Part shown: piece by piece, positions 53,756 through 62,240 of the stretch
How the letters are laid out: every line of letters starts with the position of its first letter
How positions within the stretch are numbered: position 1 is the first letter of the stretch
From: Paenibacillus xylanivorans
GTDB taxonomy: Bacteria; Bacillota; Bacilli; Paenibacillales; Paenibacillaceae
Length of the DNA: 64,000 nucleotides
Assembly: GCF_001280595.1 (NCBI RefSeq)
Contig: NZ_LITU01000053.1
Coordinates: forward strand, 392,092 to 456,091
Direction of reading: 5' to 3'
The notes under the pieces: model-generated
The model's database searches: none
Told to the model about the DNA's origin: nothing
What the model saw: only the letters and a program-made list of their open reading frames with translations
Program-made: the position numbers and the translations under genes

Positions 53756-55666
53756 ATGTCGAATGTAAGACTTGCAAGGCTAGGGTTGATGATGGCCGTC
53801 TTTTGTCTACTTGGCTCGATCGTGTTTATGAACTTCAAGCCTACACATGCTTATGCGTCCGGAGAGTGGCAGGCCCAAACCTATGACCCGAACAAAGCGG
53901 GGCTGGAGTTAAACCCGCTGAAGGGCTTTTTACCCTTCTCCAAGCTTCCCTCGGACAGTATTGATCCGAACAACAGTTTCCCGCACAGCATGGAATGGTT
54001 CTACGTTTCGCTTCGTGACCTGATGACGGACTGGAACACGTACAACTGGGCACCGCTGGATGCCTATCTGAATGACATCGCTAGTCGGGGCAACCAAGCG
54101 GCTTTCCGCGTCTACGTGGACTATCCGGGTCGTACGAGCGGTATTCCGCAATTTCTAATCAACGGGGGGCTTATGACCCGGGATTATGACCAGAATGGCA
54201 ACCACGATACATCTACGCACAGTTTGGCCCCCGATTGGAACGACGCTAATCTGAATCAGGCGTTGCGACAGTTCGTCGCCGCACTTGGGGCCCGCTATGA
54301 TGGCGATCCTCGGATCGGCTTCTTGACGACAGGATTATACGGCTTCTGGGGAGAGTGGCATACATGGCCCTACAATACCGATCCAACAAATTGGGAGATG
54401 AACCAGAGTAACCGTGACGGGCTGCTTTCCGCATTCAAGGGTGCATTTCAGAAGACCCAGGTATTGGCCAGGTACCCTTATTCGGCGAGTACAGCAGATT
54501 TGAAAAACGCTTTTGGCTACCATGATGATTCATTTTCGTACGAAACGCTGTTCGAAAATGACTGGGGATTCTGGAATTTGATTACGCAAAACGGTCTGCA
54601 GAACATCTGGAAGACTCATCCGATTGGTGGTGAACTCTATCCACCGCTCCAGCAGGATGCGAGTTTTTGGCAGCACTGGCCCAACCAGAACGGTGAGGAC
54701 TTCCAGACCTCAGTAGAAACGACTCACGCCTCTTGGCTAATGTATGATCGTGTGTACAAAAACTCTCTACCGGATGAGACGGCTAAGCTTAATGCGCTGC
54801 GAGCTCATAAAATGCTTGGCTACACTCTGTACAATTCTTCTGTACAGTTGAGCGATTCATCGGCATCTTCACTACAAGTCAACGTCAAACTTCAGAATAA
54901 GGGCGTCGCTCCGTTTTACTACAATTGGAAGGTTGAGTTTGGCGTACTGAATGCTGCTGATACATGGGTTAAGTCACTCGGCACGGAATCATGGAATCTG
55001 AAAAGCATTTTGCCTGGAAACACGGACTATTCCTTCTCATTTAATGCGAATCACAACCTTCCCGCCGGGGACTACAGGCTGGTCATGCGAGTTGTCAACC
55101 CACTCTCCGGCGGCAAGACCATTCGTTTTGCGAACACGCGCCAGGACTCGAACCGAGATGGCTGGCTGACACTGTCCGGTTTCCATGTTTCTGCTAGCGC
55201 TACGACTTCTACGTTACTGGCTGACCCACCCGTGACACCAGTCACGCCTCCGACTTCTGGTGTTAGCGCCTATGAGGCAGAGGCAGTAGGGAACACACTA
55301 GGAGGTTCTGCGGTCATTGCGAACTGCACGACTTGCTCAGGTGGGGCAAAGGTGGGTTATCTAGGCAACGGTAGCGGCACGCTGAAGTTCAATGGTGTAA
55401 CAGTGCCGTCCGCAGGCAACTACAAATTGACAATCCAGTACTTGAATGGCGAGGCTTCCCGTATCGCCATATTAAGTGTGAATGGAGCGGCAGGCACGTC
55501 ACTCAATTTCCCAAGCTCCGGTGGCTGGACAACAGTTGCCTCTCAGGAGACGACAGTGCATCTGCAAGCGGGGACCAATACGCTGTTATTCTCCCAGCCG
55601 TCGGGTTACGCGCCGGATATCGACCGCATCTTAGTGAGTGTGAATCCTACGGGTACGGGAGGGTAA
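53756..55666 (+). CDS. Secreted DUF4832 protein with C-terminal carbohydrate-binding module
   Basis: 636 residues from the ATG at 53756 (GGAG 11 nt upstream). A signal peptide ends near ATHAYA-S. The main domain has LELNPLKGFLPF and GFWGEWHTWP, which I associate with DUF4832, a barrel-like domain of unknown activity. Then comes a beta-sandwich (about 370-490), a Pro/Thr linker (PPVTPVTPPTSG) and a CBM35/CBM6-like module at the end (YEAEAVGNTLGGSAV, SGGAKVGYLGNGSGTLKF, AGTNTLLFSQPS). Probably binds or cleaves the polysaccharide whose fragments this island imports. Confidence 0.82.
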   Translation: MSNVRLARLGLMMAVFCLLGSIVFMNFKPTHAYASGEWQAQTYDPNKAGLELNPLKGFLPFSKLPSDSIDPNNSFPHSMEWFYVSLRDLMTDWNTYNWAPLDAYLNDIASRGNQAAFRVYVDYPGRTSGIPQFLINGGLMTRDYDQNGNHDTSTHSLAPDWNDANLNQALRQFVAALGARYDGDPRIGFLTTGLYGFWGEWHTWPYNTDPTNWEMNQSNRDGLLSAFKGAFQKTQVLARYPYSASTADLKNAFGYHDDSFSYETLFENDWGFWNLITQNGLQNIWKTHPIGGELYPPLQQDASFWQHWPNQNGEDFQTSVETTHASWLMYDRVYKNSLPDETAKLNALRAHKMLGYTLYNSSVQLSDSSASSLQVNVKLQNKGVAPFYYNWKVEFGVLNAADTWVKSLGTESWNLKSILPGNTDYSFSFNANHNLPAGDYRLVMRVVNPLSGGKTIRFANTRQDSNRDGWLTLSGFHVSASATTSTLLADPPVTPVTPPTSGVSAYEAEAVGNTLGGSAVIANCTTCSGGAKVGYLGNGSGTLKFNGVTVPSAGNYKLTIQYLNGEASRIAILSVNGAAGTSLNFPSSGGWTTVASQETTVHLQAGTNTLLFSQPSGYAPDIDRILVSVNPTGTGG

Positions 55667-55730
55667 AAAAGGACCTGCGATCCCTTTCCAGTTAGACAGG
55701 TAAGAGAAAGACTCTTAATGTTGAGTGAAG

Positions 55731-55896
55731 TGCACCCCTTAGAATAGACATTGGAAACCCCCTGGGTTTAGCCGATGAAATTCTAGGGGGTGCATTTTTG
55801 TATGGCTATGAAGGGACAAAAGTTTAAAACGTATACGGAGAAAAATAAAAAAAGAGGCAATTCGTCTACACCCTATTGAGGGGAGGACTTACCGTT
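55731..55896 (+). mobile_element. Remnant of an IS3-family insertion sequence (left end and start of orfA)
   Basis: An end-like sequence TGCACCCCTTAGAATAGACA starts at 55731. It is followed by a hairpin partner (ATTCTAGGGGGTGCA) at 55780-55794 and by an ORF start at 55802 that reads MAMKGQKFKTYTEK, the typical orfA beginning of an IS3/IS150-like element. One extra A in the A-run at 55841-55852 shifts the frame; corrected, it continues KKEAIRLHPIEGRTYR. The rest of the transposase is gone. It marks the right edge of the GC-richer sugar island. Confidence 0.7.
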
Positions 55897-55973
55897 TGTA
55901 TGGACGTCTTCAGATGTAAGCGTGTACACTATGTAAATATATATCATTCCGTTTAAAAAAATGGGGGCTGAAT

Positions 55974-58196
55974 ATGAGGAAAACGTTATTTAATCGATTG
56001 CTGTTTTCTTATATGCCGATTTTTATTGTCGTGATCACGTTTACGTTTTTTGTTTTTTTTCAGATACTAAGCGAACAAAGCCGTAAGGAGGCGCTTAACG
56101 CCAACAAAATGCTGTCATTACAGGCGATGCGTCTGATCGATACTTCCCTGAAGGCGATAGACAATATGGTAATGTCGGAAACTATAAATAATAAGCAGCT
56201 GATTGATTTCTTCAATAATGAAGAGAAGAATAATATTTTCATCAACATAAGCGCAGTTAAAAAAATGCAGGATATGATTTCCTATTACCCCATGATTGAT
56301 TCGATCTATTTTGTGCGTTTTGAAGACAATTTCGTGCTCAGCAATGCGACAAGTGATCAACTTAGCAACTACAGAGACGAGCCATTTATTAAAAAGGCTA
56401 TGGATCCGCTCGCATCCAAGCAATGGTCGGGCGTAAGAAGCTTCGAGCAGTTTTCTGCAATAGGGAGTAAGCCTGTCGTTAGTTTGGTGCGGGGAGCGCC
56501 ATTTATCACAGGCGAGAAAGGCATGATCGTCGTCAATGTGGCAACTGATTCGTTGCAGAACAGTATTGCTGACCTATACGATTCAAAAACAAGCTTTATC
56601 GGGATTCGGGACGCCGCAGGCAACGATTTGTTTAGTGACTTGCATTCTAAAGAACAAACAAAGATTTTCTCCAACTACATATCGAGCTATACCGGATGGT
56701 CCTACCAAAGCGGACTTATAAACGGCAAGTTATTCCATGTGATCTCTTCATTATATAATGTCTGGTTTATAATCGGTATTGCGACGATCGGGGGTGGTTT
56801 TGTATGGCTGCTCTATGTTACTAGGCGGAATTCAAGACCGCTGGAACAGATTGTGGCGCGTATTCGCGGTTATCGTCTCCCTTTGTCCAAGGAGTTGGGA
56901 GATGAATTTTCCTTCATCGAATCGGCCTTGTCCAATATTATTGAGCAATCCAATCAGTATCAGCAAAAGCACCATGAAGATCAGCATCTGCGAAAGAAAT
57001 ACCTGTTCCACCAACTCATTGAAGGTGACATGGGTTTAACCCACGAGGAATGGATAGGAGAAACAAACAGTCTTCAGCTTCCATACTCTTTTGATAAACA
57101 AGTAGTACTTGTTATTGAAATGGATAAATATAGTGATTTTTGTTGCCAATACTCCCGCAGAGACCAAAACCTTCTTAAATTCGCGCTACGTAGTGTTATT
57201 CAGGAGCTCGCTCCGAAATATGAGCTCGTGCTTTGGTCAGAGTGGACTTCGGCATTTCAACTAAGCGTCATGGTATTTGTGGACAGCGAGGAGGAAGCAA
57301 GTACTTCCATAACACACAAACTTTTCGAGAGCGTTCGTGTGTGGGTGCAGGAAAATCTGAAGTTTACGGTAACGGTAGGTATCGGTGAGCAGGTCGCAGA
57401 GCTTTCAAGCGTCGCAAATTCTTATAAAGAGGCACTTAGGGCGCTTAAATATAAAATAGTGCTAGGAGAAAACAGGCTCATTACTAGCGAACACATCGCA
57501 AATCACGGTCAGGTTGAGGTGTTCTCACAATTAAACGTAATTCGATCCATCATCCAGTCGTTCAGACTTCTTGAGGACGAATGGAAGACGAAGTACGATA
57601 AGCTCATTAATGAAATGAAGCTAGGATTGTTGACAAAGGATGAAATAACAAATCTGATGAATTATTTAATATACTTTTTGGGATTGGAAATATCCGGTAT
57701 GACGAAAGAGGTCCAAGAAATATGGATGCGAGACGGGTTACCGAGGCTCAGTAAAATCATAGATGAGTGCCATTCACTCGAGCAAATGCGGGAAGAATCT
57801 TTGACCGTGTTGAACAGCTTTTTCACAGGTTTGAAGGAAGCGCAAAACAGGCGTCTGCATGCAGCTACCATTCGAGATATGCGGAAAATGATCGAAGAGG
57901 AGTATGCCAATCCGAATATGTCGCTTGAATATCTCAGTTCAACCTTTAACATTAATGGAAAATATGTAAGTAAGCTGTTCAGGGAAGAGACTGGTCAGAA
58001 ATTCGTCGACTTCCTGATTGACATTCGCCTGCAGGCCGCGAAGCGCTTGCTCACGGAAACGCAAGGTTCCATGCAGGAGGTGGCAGAGCAGGTAGGTTAC
58101 ACAAGTGCGATCTCGTTCAGCCGAGTGTTTAAGAAAGTGGTAGGCTACTCCCCAAGCGAATTCCGCGAAGAAGCAGCACGCAGACAGATAGGTTGA
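55974..58196 (+). CDS. Membrane-bound AraC-family regulator (extracellular sensor + HTH)
   Basis: 740 residues. Membrane segments at about 12-32 and 262-282 frame an extracellular sensor of about 230 residues. No kinase follows; instead there is a cytoplasmic linker, a GGDEF-like degenerate region (VVLVIEMDKYSDFC, FTVTVGIGEQV, SYKEALRALKYKIVLGEN) and a C-terminal AraC HTH (MSLEYLSSTFNINGKYVSKL, MQEVAEQVGYTSAISFSRVF, SPSEFREE). It is a one-step transmembrane regulator common in Paenibacillus. The ABC importer operon at 58423 is the likely target. Confidence 0.88.
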   Translation: MRKTLFNRLLFSYMPIFIVVITFTFFVFFQILSEQSRKEALNANKMLSLQAMRLIDTSLKAIDNMVMSETINNKQLIDFFNNEEKNNIFINISAVKKMQDMISYYPMIDSIYFVRFEDNFVLSNATSDQLSNYRDEPFIKKAMDPLASKQWSGVRSFEQFSAIGSKPVVSLVRGAPFITGEKGMIVVNVATDSLQNSIADLYDSKTSFIGIRDAAGNDLFSDLHSKEQTKIFSNYISSYTGWSYQSGLINGKLFHVISSLYNVWFIIGIATIGGGFVWLLYVTRRNSRPLEQIVARIRGYRLPLSKELGDEFSFIESALSNIIEQSNQYQQKHHEDQHLRKKYLFHQLIEGDMGLTHEEWIGETNSLQLPYSFDKQVVLVIEMDKYSDFCCQYSRRDQNLLKFALRSVIQELAPKYELVLWSEWTSAFQLSVMVFVDSEEEASTSITHKLFESVRVWVQENLKFTVTVGIGEQVAELSSVANSYKEALRALKYKIVLGENRLITSEHIANHGQVEVFSQLNVIRSIIQSFRLLEDEWKTKYDKLINEMKLGLLTKDEITNLMNYLIYFLGLEISGMTKEVQEIWMRDGLPRLSKIIDECHSLEQMREESLTVLNSFFTGLKEAQNRRLHAATIRDMRKMIEEEYANPNMSLEYLSSTFNINGKYVSKLFREETGQKFVDFLIDIRLQAAKRLLTETQGSMQEVAEQVGYTSAISFSRVFKKVVGYSPSEFREEAARRQIG

Positions 58197-58261
58197 ATTT
58201 GGTTAACTGGTTGAAAATAGTTTGCTACGCCTGCTTACCCAGCAGTTTCATCATTTTTATC

Positions 58262-58300
58262 AAGCAGCAGCTCTGGCGATTAGCCAGAGCTGCTGCTTAT
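58262..58300 (+). terminator. Strong terminator after the AraC regulator
   Basis: Perfect 16-bp stem AAGCAGCAGCTCTGGC / GCCAGAGCTGCTGCTT with a GATTA loop, then ATTTTC. Confidence 0.88.
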
Positions 58301-58379
58301 TTTCAGGTCATGCGAAGACGGTTAAGCTAGCGATTATTGTTTCTTGCTGGAGCTTAATATCGTACTTTACTATGAATAA

Positions 58380-58393
58380 TGTAAGCGCAGACA
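58380..58393 (+). promoter_or_regulatory. Candidate CcpA (cre) site of the LplB-type importer operon
   Basis: TGTAAGCGCAGACA fits TG-N-AA-N-CG-N4-CA, 30 bp before the permease start. Confidence 0.55.
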
Positions 58394-58422
58394 GTTAGAT
58401 CGAACGAAAGGAGAAGGAGCAT

Positions 58423-59418
58423 ATGTCAAGCATGCAAAAGAGAATCAGGAAACCCAAAACTTCAATGCAAGGCCATCCACATGAACCTGCATTGCCTGAC
58501 AGCAAATTATCATTACGCTTCATTGGGAAAAAGATGAAGCGTCACTGGCAGTTATACTTGGTAGTATTTCTGCCGCTGCTGTATTTGGTCATTTTCAAGT
58601 ATATACCTATGTCTGGCGTCGTCATTGCTTTTAAAGAGTACAACGTCATCCAAGGTATTTGGGGTAGCCCATGGGTCGGACTGAAATATTTCGAACAATT
58701 TTTTGAATCACCAAACTTTTGGCTGTATTTGAAGAACACGCTTGGCATTAATATGTACGGTTTGCTTGTTGGTTTTCCTGCTCCGATTCTATTGGCACTT
58801 GCATTAAATGAAATTCGTAACGGTTTTTTCAAAAGCAGTGTACAAATGATCACCTACGCGCCTTACTTTATTTCAACGGTTATCATGGTTTCTATTCTCA
58901 TCGTAACTTTGTCGCCAAGTGTTGGGATTATTAGCAAGTTCACACAAGTACTCGGCATTGAGAATACAAATTTCATGGGAATTCCCAGCTTGTTCAAATC
59001 GATTTATGTCTGGTCGGATGTATGGCAATTTTCAGGTTATGGTGCCATTATCTACATTGCAGCTTTGGCAGGAGTCAACCCTGAACTGTATGAATCGGCA
59101 AAAGTGGATGGTGCGTCCCGGATGCAGAAAATTATAAATATTGATTTACCAAGCCTTATCCCGGTGTCCGTCATTTTGCTCATATTGAATTTAGGGAATT
59201 TCATGAAGGTTGGTTTTGAAAAAATATATTTGATGCAAAATCCACTAAACATCAGCACCTCTGAGGTCATTTCTACCTATGTGTATAAGGTGGGGCTGCT
59301 CAGCTCCAGCTTCAGCTTTTCGACAGCGATCGGTTTTTTCAACTCTATCATCAATCTGATTCTTCTTGTGAGCGTTAACTACATTGCCAAGAAGTTATCC
59401 AGTTCGAGTTTATGGTAA
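58423..59418 (+). CDS. Polysaccharide ABC transporter permease, LplB type
   Basis: 331 residues with a charged N-terminal extension of about 35 residues before the first membrane segment, as in LplB/YtcP importers. Start of the core is RHWQLYLVVFLPLLYLVIFK, then PMSGVVIAFKEYNVIQGIWG; the EAA loop is NPELYESAKVDGASRMQKII. RBS AAAGGAGAAGGAG. Partner of the permease at 59448. These importers move larger oligosaccharides. Confidence 0.92.
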   Translation: MSSMQKRIRKPKTSMQGHPHEPALPDSKLSLRFIGKKMKRHWQLYLVVFLPLLYLVIFKYIPMSGVVIAFKEYNVIQGIWGSPWVGLKYFEQFFESPNFWLYLKNTLGINMYGLLVGFPAPILLALALNEIRNGFFKSSVQMITYAPYFISTVIMVSILIVTLSPSVGIISKFTQVLGIENTNFMGIPSLFKSIYVWSDVWQFSGYGAIIYIAALAGVNPELYESAKVDGASRMQKIINIDLPSLIPVSVILLILNLGNFMKVGFEKIYLMQNPLNISTSEVISTYVYKVGLLSSSFSFSTAIGFFNSIINLILLVSVNYIAKKLSSSSLW

Positions 59419-59447
59419 CAGCAAATCAGCAGAAAGGAGGAACAAAT

Positions 59448-60347
59448 ATGTTCAAAACGTCAAGGATTCGGGAATCGTATGGTGACCGTTTGTTTCTGCT
59501 CGGTGTCTATACTTTTTTGATCGTGGTGACGATTGTTGTCCTTTTTCCGCTCATTTTCATCATTTCATCATCGTTTAGCTCACCGCAAGCCGTCGTATCT
59601 GGCAAGGTGTGGCTGTTGCCCGTCGACTTTACGCTGGAAGGCTATAAAGCGGTGTTCCGAAATCCACAAATCGTATTCGGTTACTTGAATTCGCTCTATT
59701 ATACTGTCATTGGTACAGCAGTCAATGTTGCTTTGACCGTTATGCTTGCTTATCCGCTCGCCAGAAAAACGTTCTACGGTCGTAATTTCATTATGGTCCT
59801 TCTAGTCGTAACGATGATGTTCGAAGGAGGGCTTATCCCCTTATATCTAGTAGTAAAAAACCTTCATATCCTCGATACACGTTGGGCGATGATTTTGCCA
59901 GGAGCCATGGCGGTGTTTCAAGTGATTGTCGCCAGGACCTTTTTCCAGACCACGATTCCCGAGGAGATTGCGGAAGCTGCCGAACTCGATGGGTGTAGTG
60001 ACATCCGGTTCATTACCAGTATGGTAATTCCGCTCTCCAAACCCATATTGGCTGTGCTGACGCTGATGTATGCTGTAGGCCACTGGAACGCTTACTTTGA
60101 TGCATTGATTTTCTTGAAATCTCCAGAATTGTTCCCGTTACAGATCGTGTTGCGTAACATTCTTATTCTGAACTCAATCGATCCCACCATGGTGACCAAT
60201 GTCGATCAGATGTTGGCGCAGCAAGGGTTGAAGGACTTGCTTAAATATTCACTTATCGTTGTCGCAAGCGCACCTGTCCTGATCATTTATCCGTTCGTGC
60301 AGAAGCACTTTGTTAAAGGTGTCATGATCGGTTCATTAAAAGGATAG
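59448..60347 (+). CDS. Polysaccharide ABC transporter permease, YtcP/LplC type
   Basis: 299 residues from the ATG at 59448 (AAAGGAGG 7 nt upstream). Six membrane segments; EAA loop PEEIAEAAELDGCSDIRFIT and the typical ending YPFVQKHFVKGVMIGSLKG. The gene lies 29 bp after LplB-type permease and 109 bp before the binding protein. Confidence 0.93.
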   Translation: MFKTSRIRESYGDRLFLLGVYTFLIVVTIVVLFPLIFIISSSFSSPQAVVSGKVWLLPVDFTLEGYKAVFRNPQIVFGYLNSLYYTVIGTAVNVALTVMLAYPLARKTFYGRNFIMVLLVVTMMFEGGLIPLYLVVKNLHILDTRWAMILPGAMAVFQVIVARTFFQTTIPEEIAEAAELDGCSDIRFITSMVIPLSKPILAVLTLMYAVGHWNAYFDALIFLKSPELFPLQIVLRNILILNSIDPTMVTNVDQMLAQQGLKDLLKYSLIVVASAPVLIIYPFVQKHFVKGVMIGSLKG

Positions 60348-60456
60348 TGACGGGAGGTAGCTCAATCAGCATTTAAGGAGGTGAGGGGTTGAAGACCAGA
60401 TAGGATGCTTCCGTAATTGAAATTGTAATATTCGATAAATGGGAGGGGTCATAACT

Positions 60457-62151
60457 ATGAAAACATGGAAAAAGTCATTCTCGTGCGTCCTCGGAGCTGC
60501 ACTCTGTTTATCACTCGTCTTGAGTGCCTGTAGCGGGGATTCGAGCAAAACTACGGAAAATACAAACTCTGCCAGTGCACCGGAAGCAAGCGACGTGTTT
60601 ACGCCCGTTGGAGAATATCCGATTGTCAATACGCCCATGACGATCAAAATGTTTGCTCCGCAGTACGCCGTCATAGAGAATATGGAAACCAATACATTCA
60701 CGAAATACCTCCAGGACAAGACGAATATTCAAATAAAATGGGATCTCGTACCTGAAAAATCGCTAAACGACCGCAAACAATTGATGCTGGCAAGCGGCGA
60801 TTATCCTGAAGTGATTTTGCATGGGAGCTTAACCAAAGAAGAGCAGATGAAGTACGGTAAAGAGGGTGTGTTTATTCCGCTGAACGACTTGATTGATAAA
60901 TATGCGCCTAACTTCAAAAAAGCAATGGCTGAACTGCCGTACCTGGAAAGCTCTATCACTTCACCGGACGGCAACATTTATGCACTTCCGCAAGTGAACG
61001 AGTGCTATCACTGCAACTATGCTCAGAAGCTATGGATCAATCAGTCTTGGCTGGATAAGCTTGGGTTGAAAATGCCGTCAACAACGGACGAGTTTTATGA
61101 AGTGCTAAAAGCTTTTAAAGAAAATGATCCGAACGGTAATGGTATAAAAGACGAAATTCCGCTTACCGGCGCTGACGACATGTGGGCAGGGAACGTAGCT
61201 TCCTTCTTAATGAATTCGTTCATCATCGACGATCAAGTGGACAAAGACAACGGGACTTTTCTCCAGGTAAAGGAAGGAAAAGTGGATTTCGTCGCCAATA
61301 AGGAAGAATGGAAGCAGGGATTATTGTACCTGAACAAGCTCTATACGGAAGGCCTGATCGATCCAGCATCTTTCACACAAAACTCCGATGCCATCCAGCA
61401 GTTGGGCAACCGTCAAGACGCGAATGTGATTGGCAGCATTACAACTGCTTTAATCAGTTACGCCCACAGCCCAGATGACAAACACCCGCGTCATAAAGAG
61501 TATGTCACCGTGCCTCCCCTCAAAGGACCGAACGGTGTGCAGCAAGCAGGGTACTTTGCGGGAGTAAGTGTGTCGCAAATGGCTATTACGAACAAAGCGA
61601 CCGATGAACAGAAAATCGCCGCGATCCGTTTGGCCGACTACTTATATACAGAAGAAGCCATTGTGAATCAAGAGCGCGGTCCGGAAGGTGAAGGATGGCG
61701 CAAAGCGGAGGATGGCGAGCTGGGTATGGACGGCAAACCGGCAACTTATGCCATTATTTCTGATGGGGAAATCAAAATTACCTATAACGACCGCTGGGAT
61801 CAGCTTGGGCCGTCCCTCCGCACATACCAATATCGCGACTCATGGGCAGCTCTGCAGGATCCGCTTGCTGAAGGCGCTTACGAGGTTCGTCTGAAGCGTG
61901 AATCAGCAAAATATGAGCCGTTCCAATCGAAGCAGAATTATCCGTCCAGCGTATTTATCGCATTGGAAGACACGCAGGTTGCTGCTCAACTGAAAACATC
62001 AATCCGAGATTACGTCAAGTCGAATATGGCTCAGTTCATTACGGGCAGCAAGGACATCGAGAAAGAATGGGATTCTTATGTAAAAGGTCTGGATGGCCTG
62101 CAGCTTGGTCAGTATATAGAAATTTACCAGAAGGCAATTGATACGAAATAA
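60457..62151 (+). CDS. Large solute-binding lipoprotein, LplA/YtcQ type
   Basis: 564 residues from the ATG at 60457 (GGGAGGGG 8 nt upstream). Lipobox L-S-A-C with Cys25. The size and motifs (TKYLQDKTNIQIKWDLVPEK, FKENDPNGNGIKDEIPLTGA, and a C-terminal KEWDSYVKGLDGLQLGQYIE) are typical of LplA-type binding proteins for oligosaccharides. It is followed by an intercistronic hairpin at 62166. Confidence 0.92.
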   Translation: MKTWKKSFSCVLGAALCLSLVLSACSGDSSKTTENTNSASAPEASDVFTPVGEYPIVNTPMTIKMFAPQYAVIENMETNTFTKYLQDKTNIQIKWDLVPEKSLNDRKQLMLASGDYPEVILHGSLTKEEQMKYGKEGVFIPLNDLIDKYAPNFKKAMAELPYLESSITSPDGNIYALPQVNECYHCNYAQKLWINQSWLDKLGLKMPSTTDEFYEVLKAFKENDPNGNGIKDEIPLTGADDMWAGNVASFLMNSFIIDDQVDKDNGTFLQVKEGKVDFVANKEEWKQGLLYLNKLYTEGLIDPASFTQNSDAIQQLGNRQDANVIGSITTALISYAHSPDDKHPRHKEYVTVPPLKGPNGVQQAGYFAGVSVSQMAITNKATDEQKIAAIRLADYLYTEEAIVNQERGPEGEGWRKAEDGELGMDGKPATYAIISDGEIKITYNDRWDQLGPSLRTYQYRDSWAALQDPLAEGAYEVRLKRESAKYEPFQSKQNYPSSVFIALEDTQVAAQLKTSIRDYVKSNMAQFITGSKDIEKEWDSYVKGLDGLQLGQYIEIYQKAIDTK

Positions 62152-62165
62152 TTCGAAAATCCCTA

Positions 62166-62206
62166 CCTAATTCCACCTTCTAGATTGAACTGGAGGCGGA
62201 ATTAGG
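62166..62206 (+). other. Intercistronic hairpin between binding protein and DUF4091 genes
   Basis: CCTAATTCC-A-CCT pairs with AGG-C-GGAATTAGG; only a weak T-stretch follows (CGGTTTC), so partial termination or 3' mRNA protection for the binding-protein message is likely. Confidence 0.6.
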
Positions 62207-62240
62207 CGGTTTCAGATTAGACTCGGAGGTGAAGCTTGGA

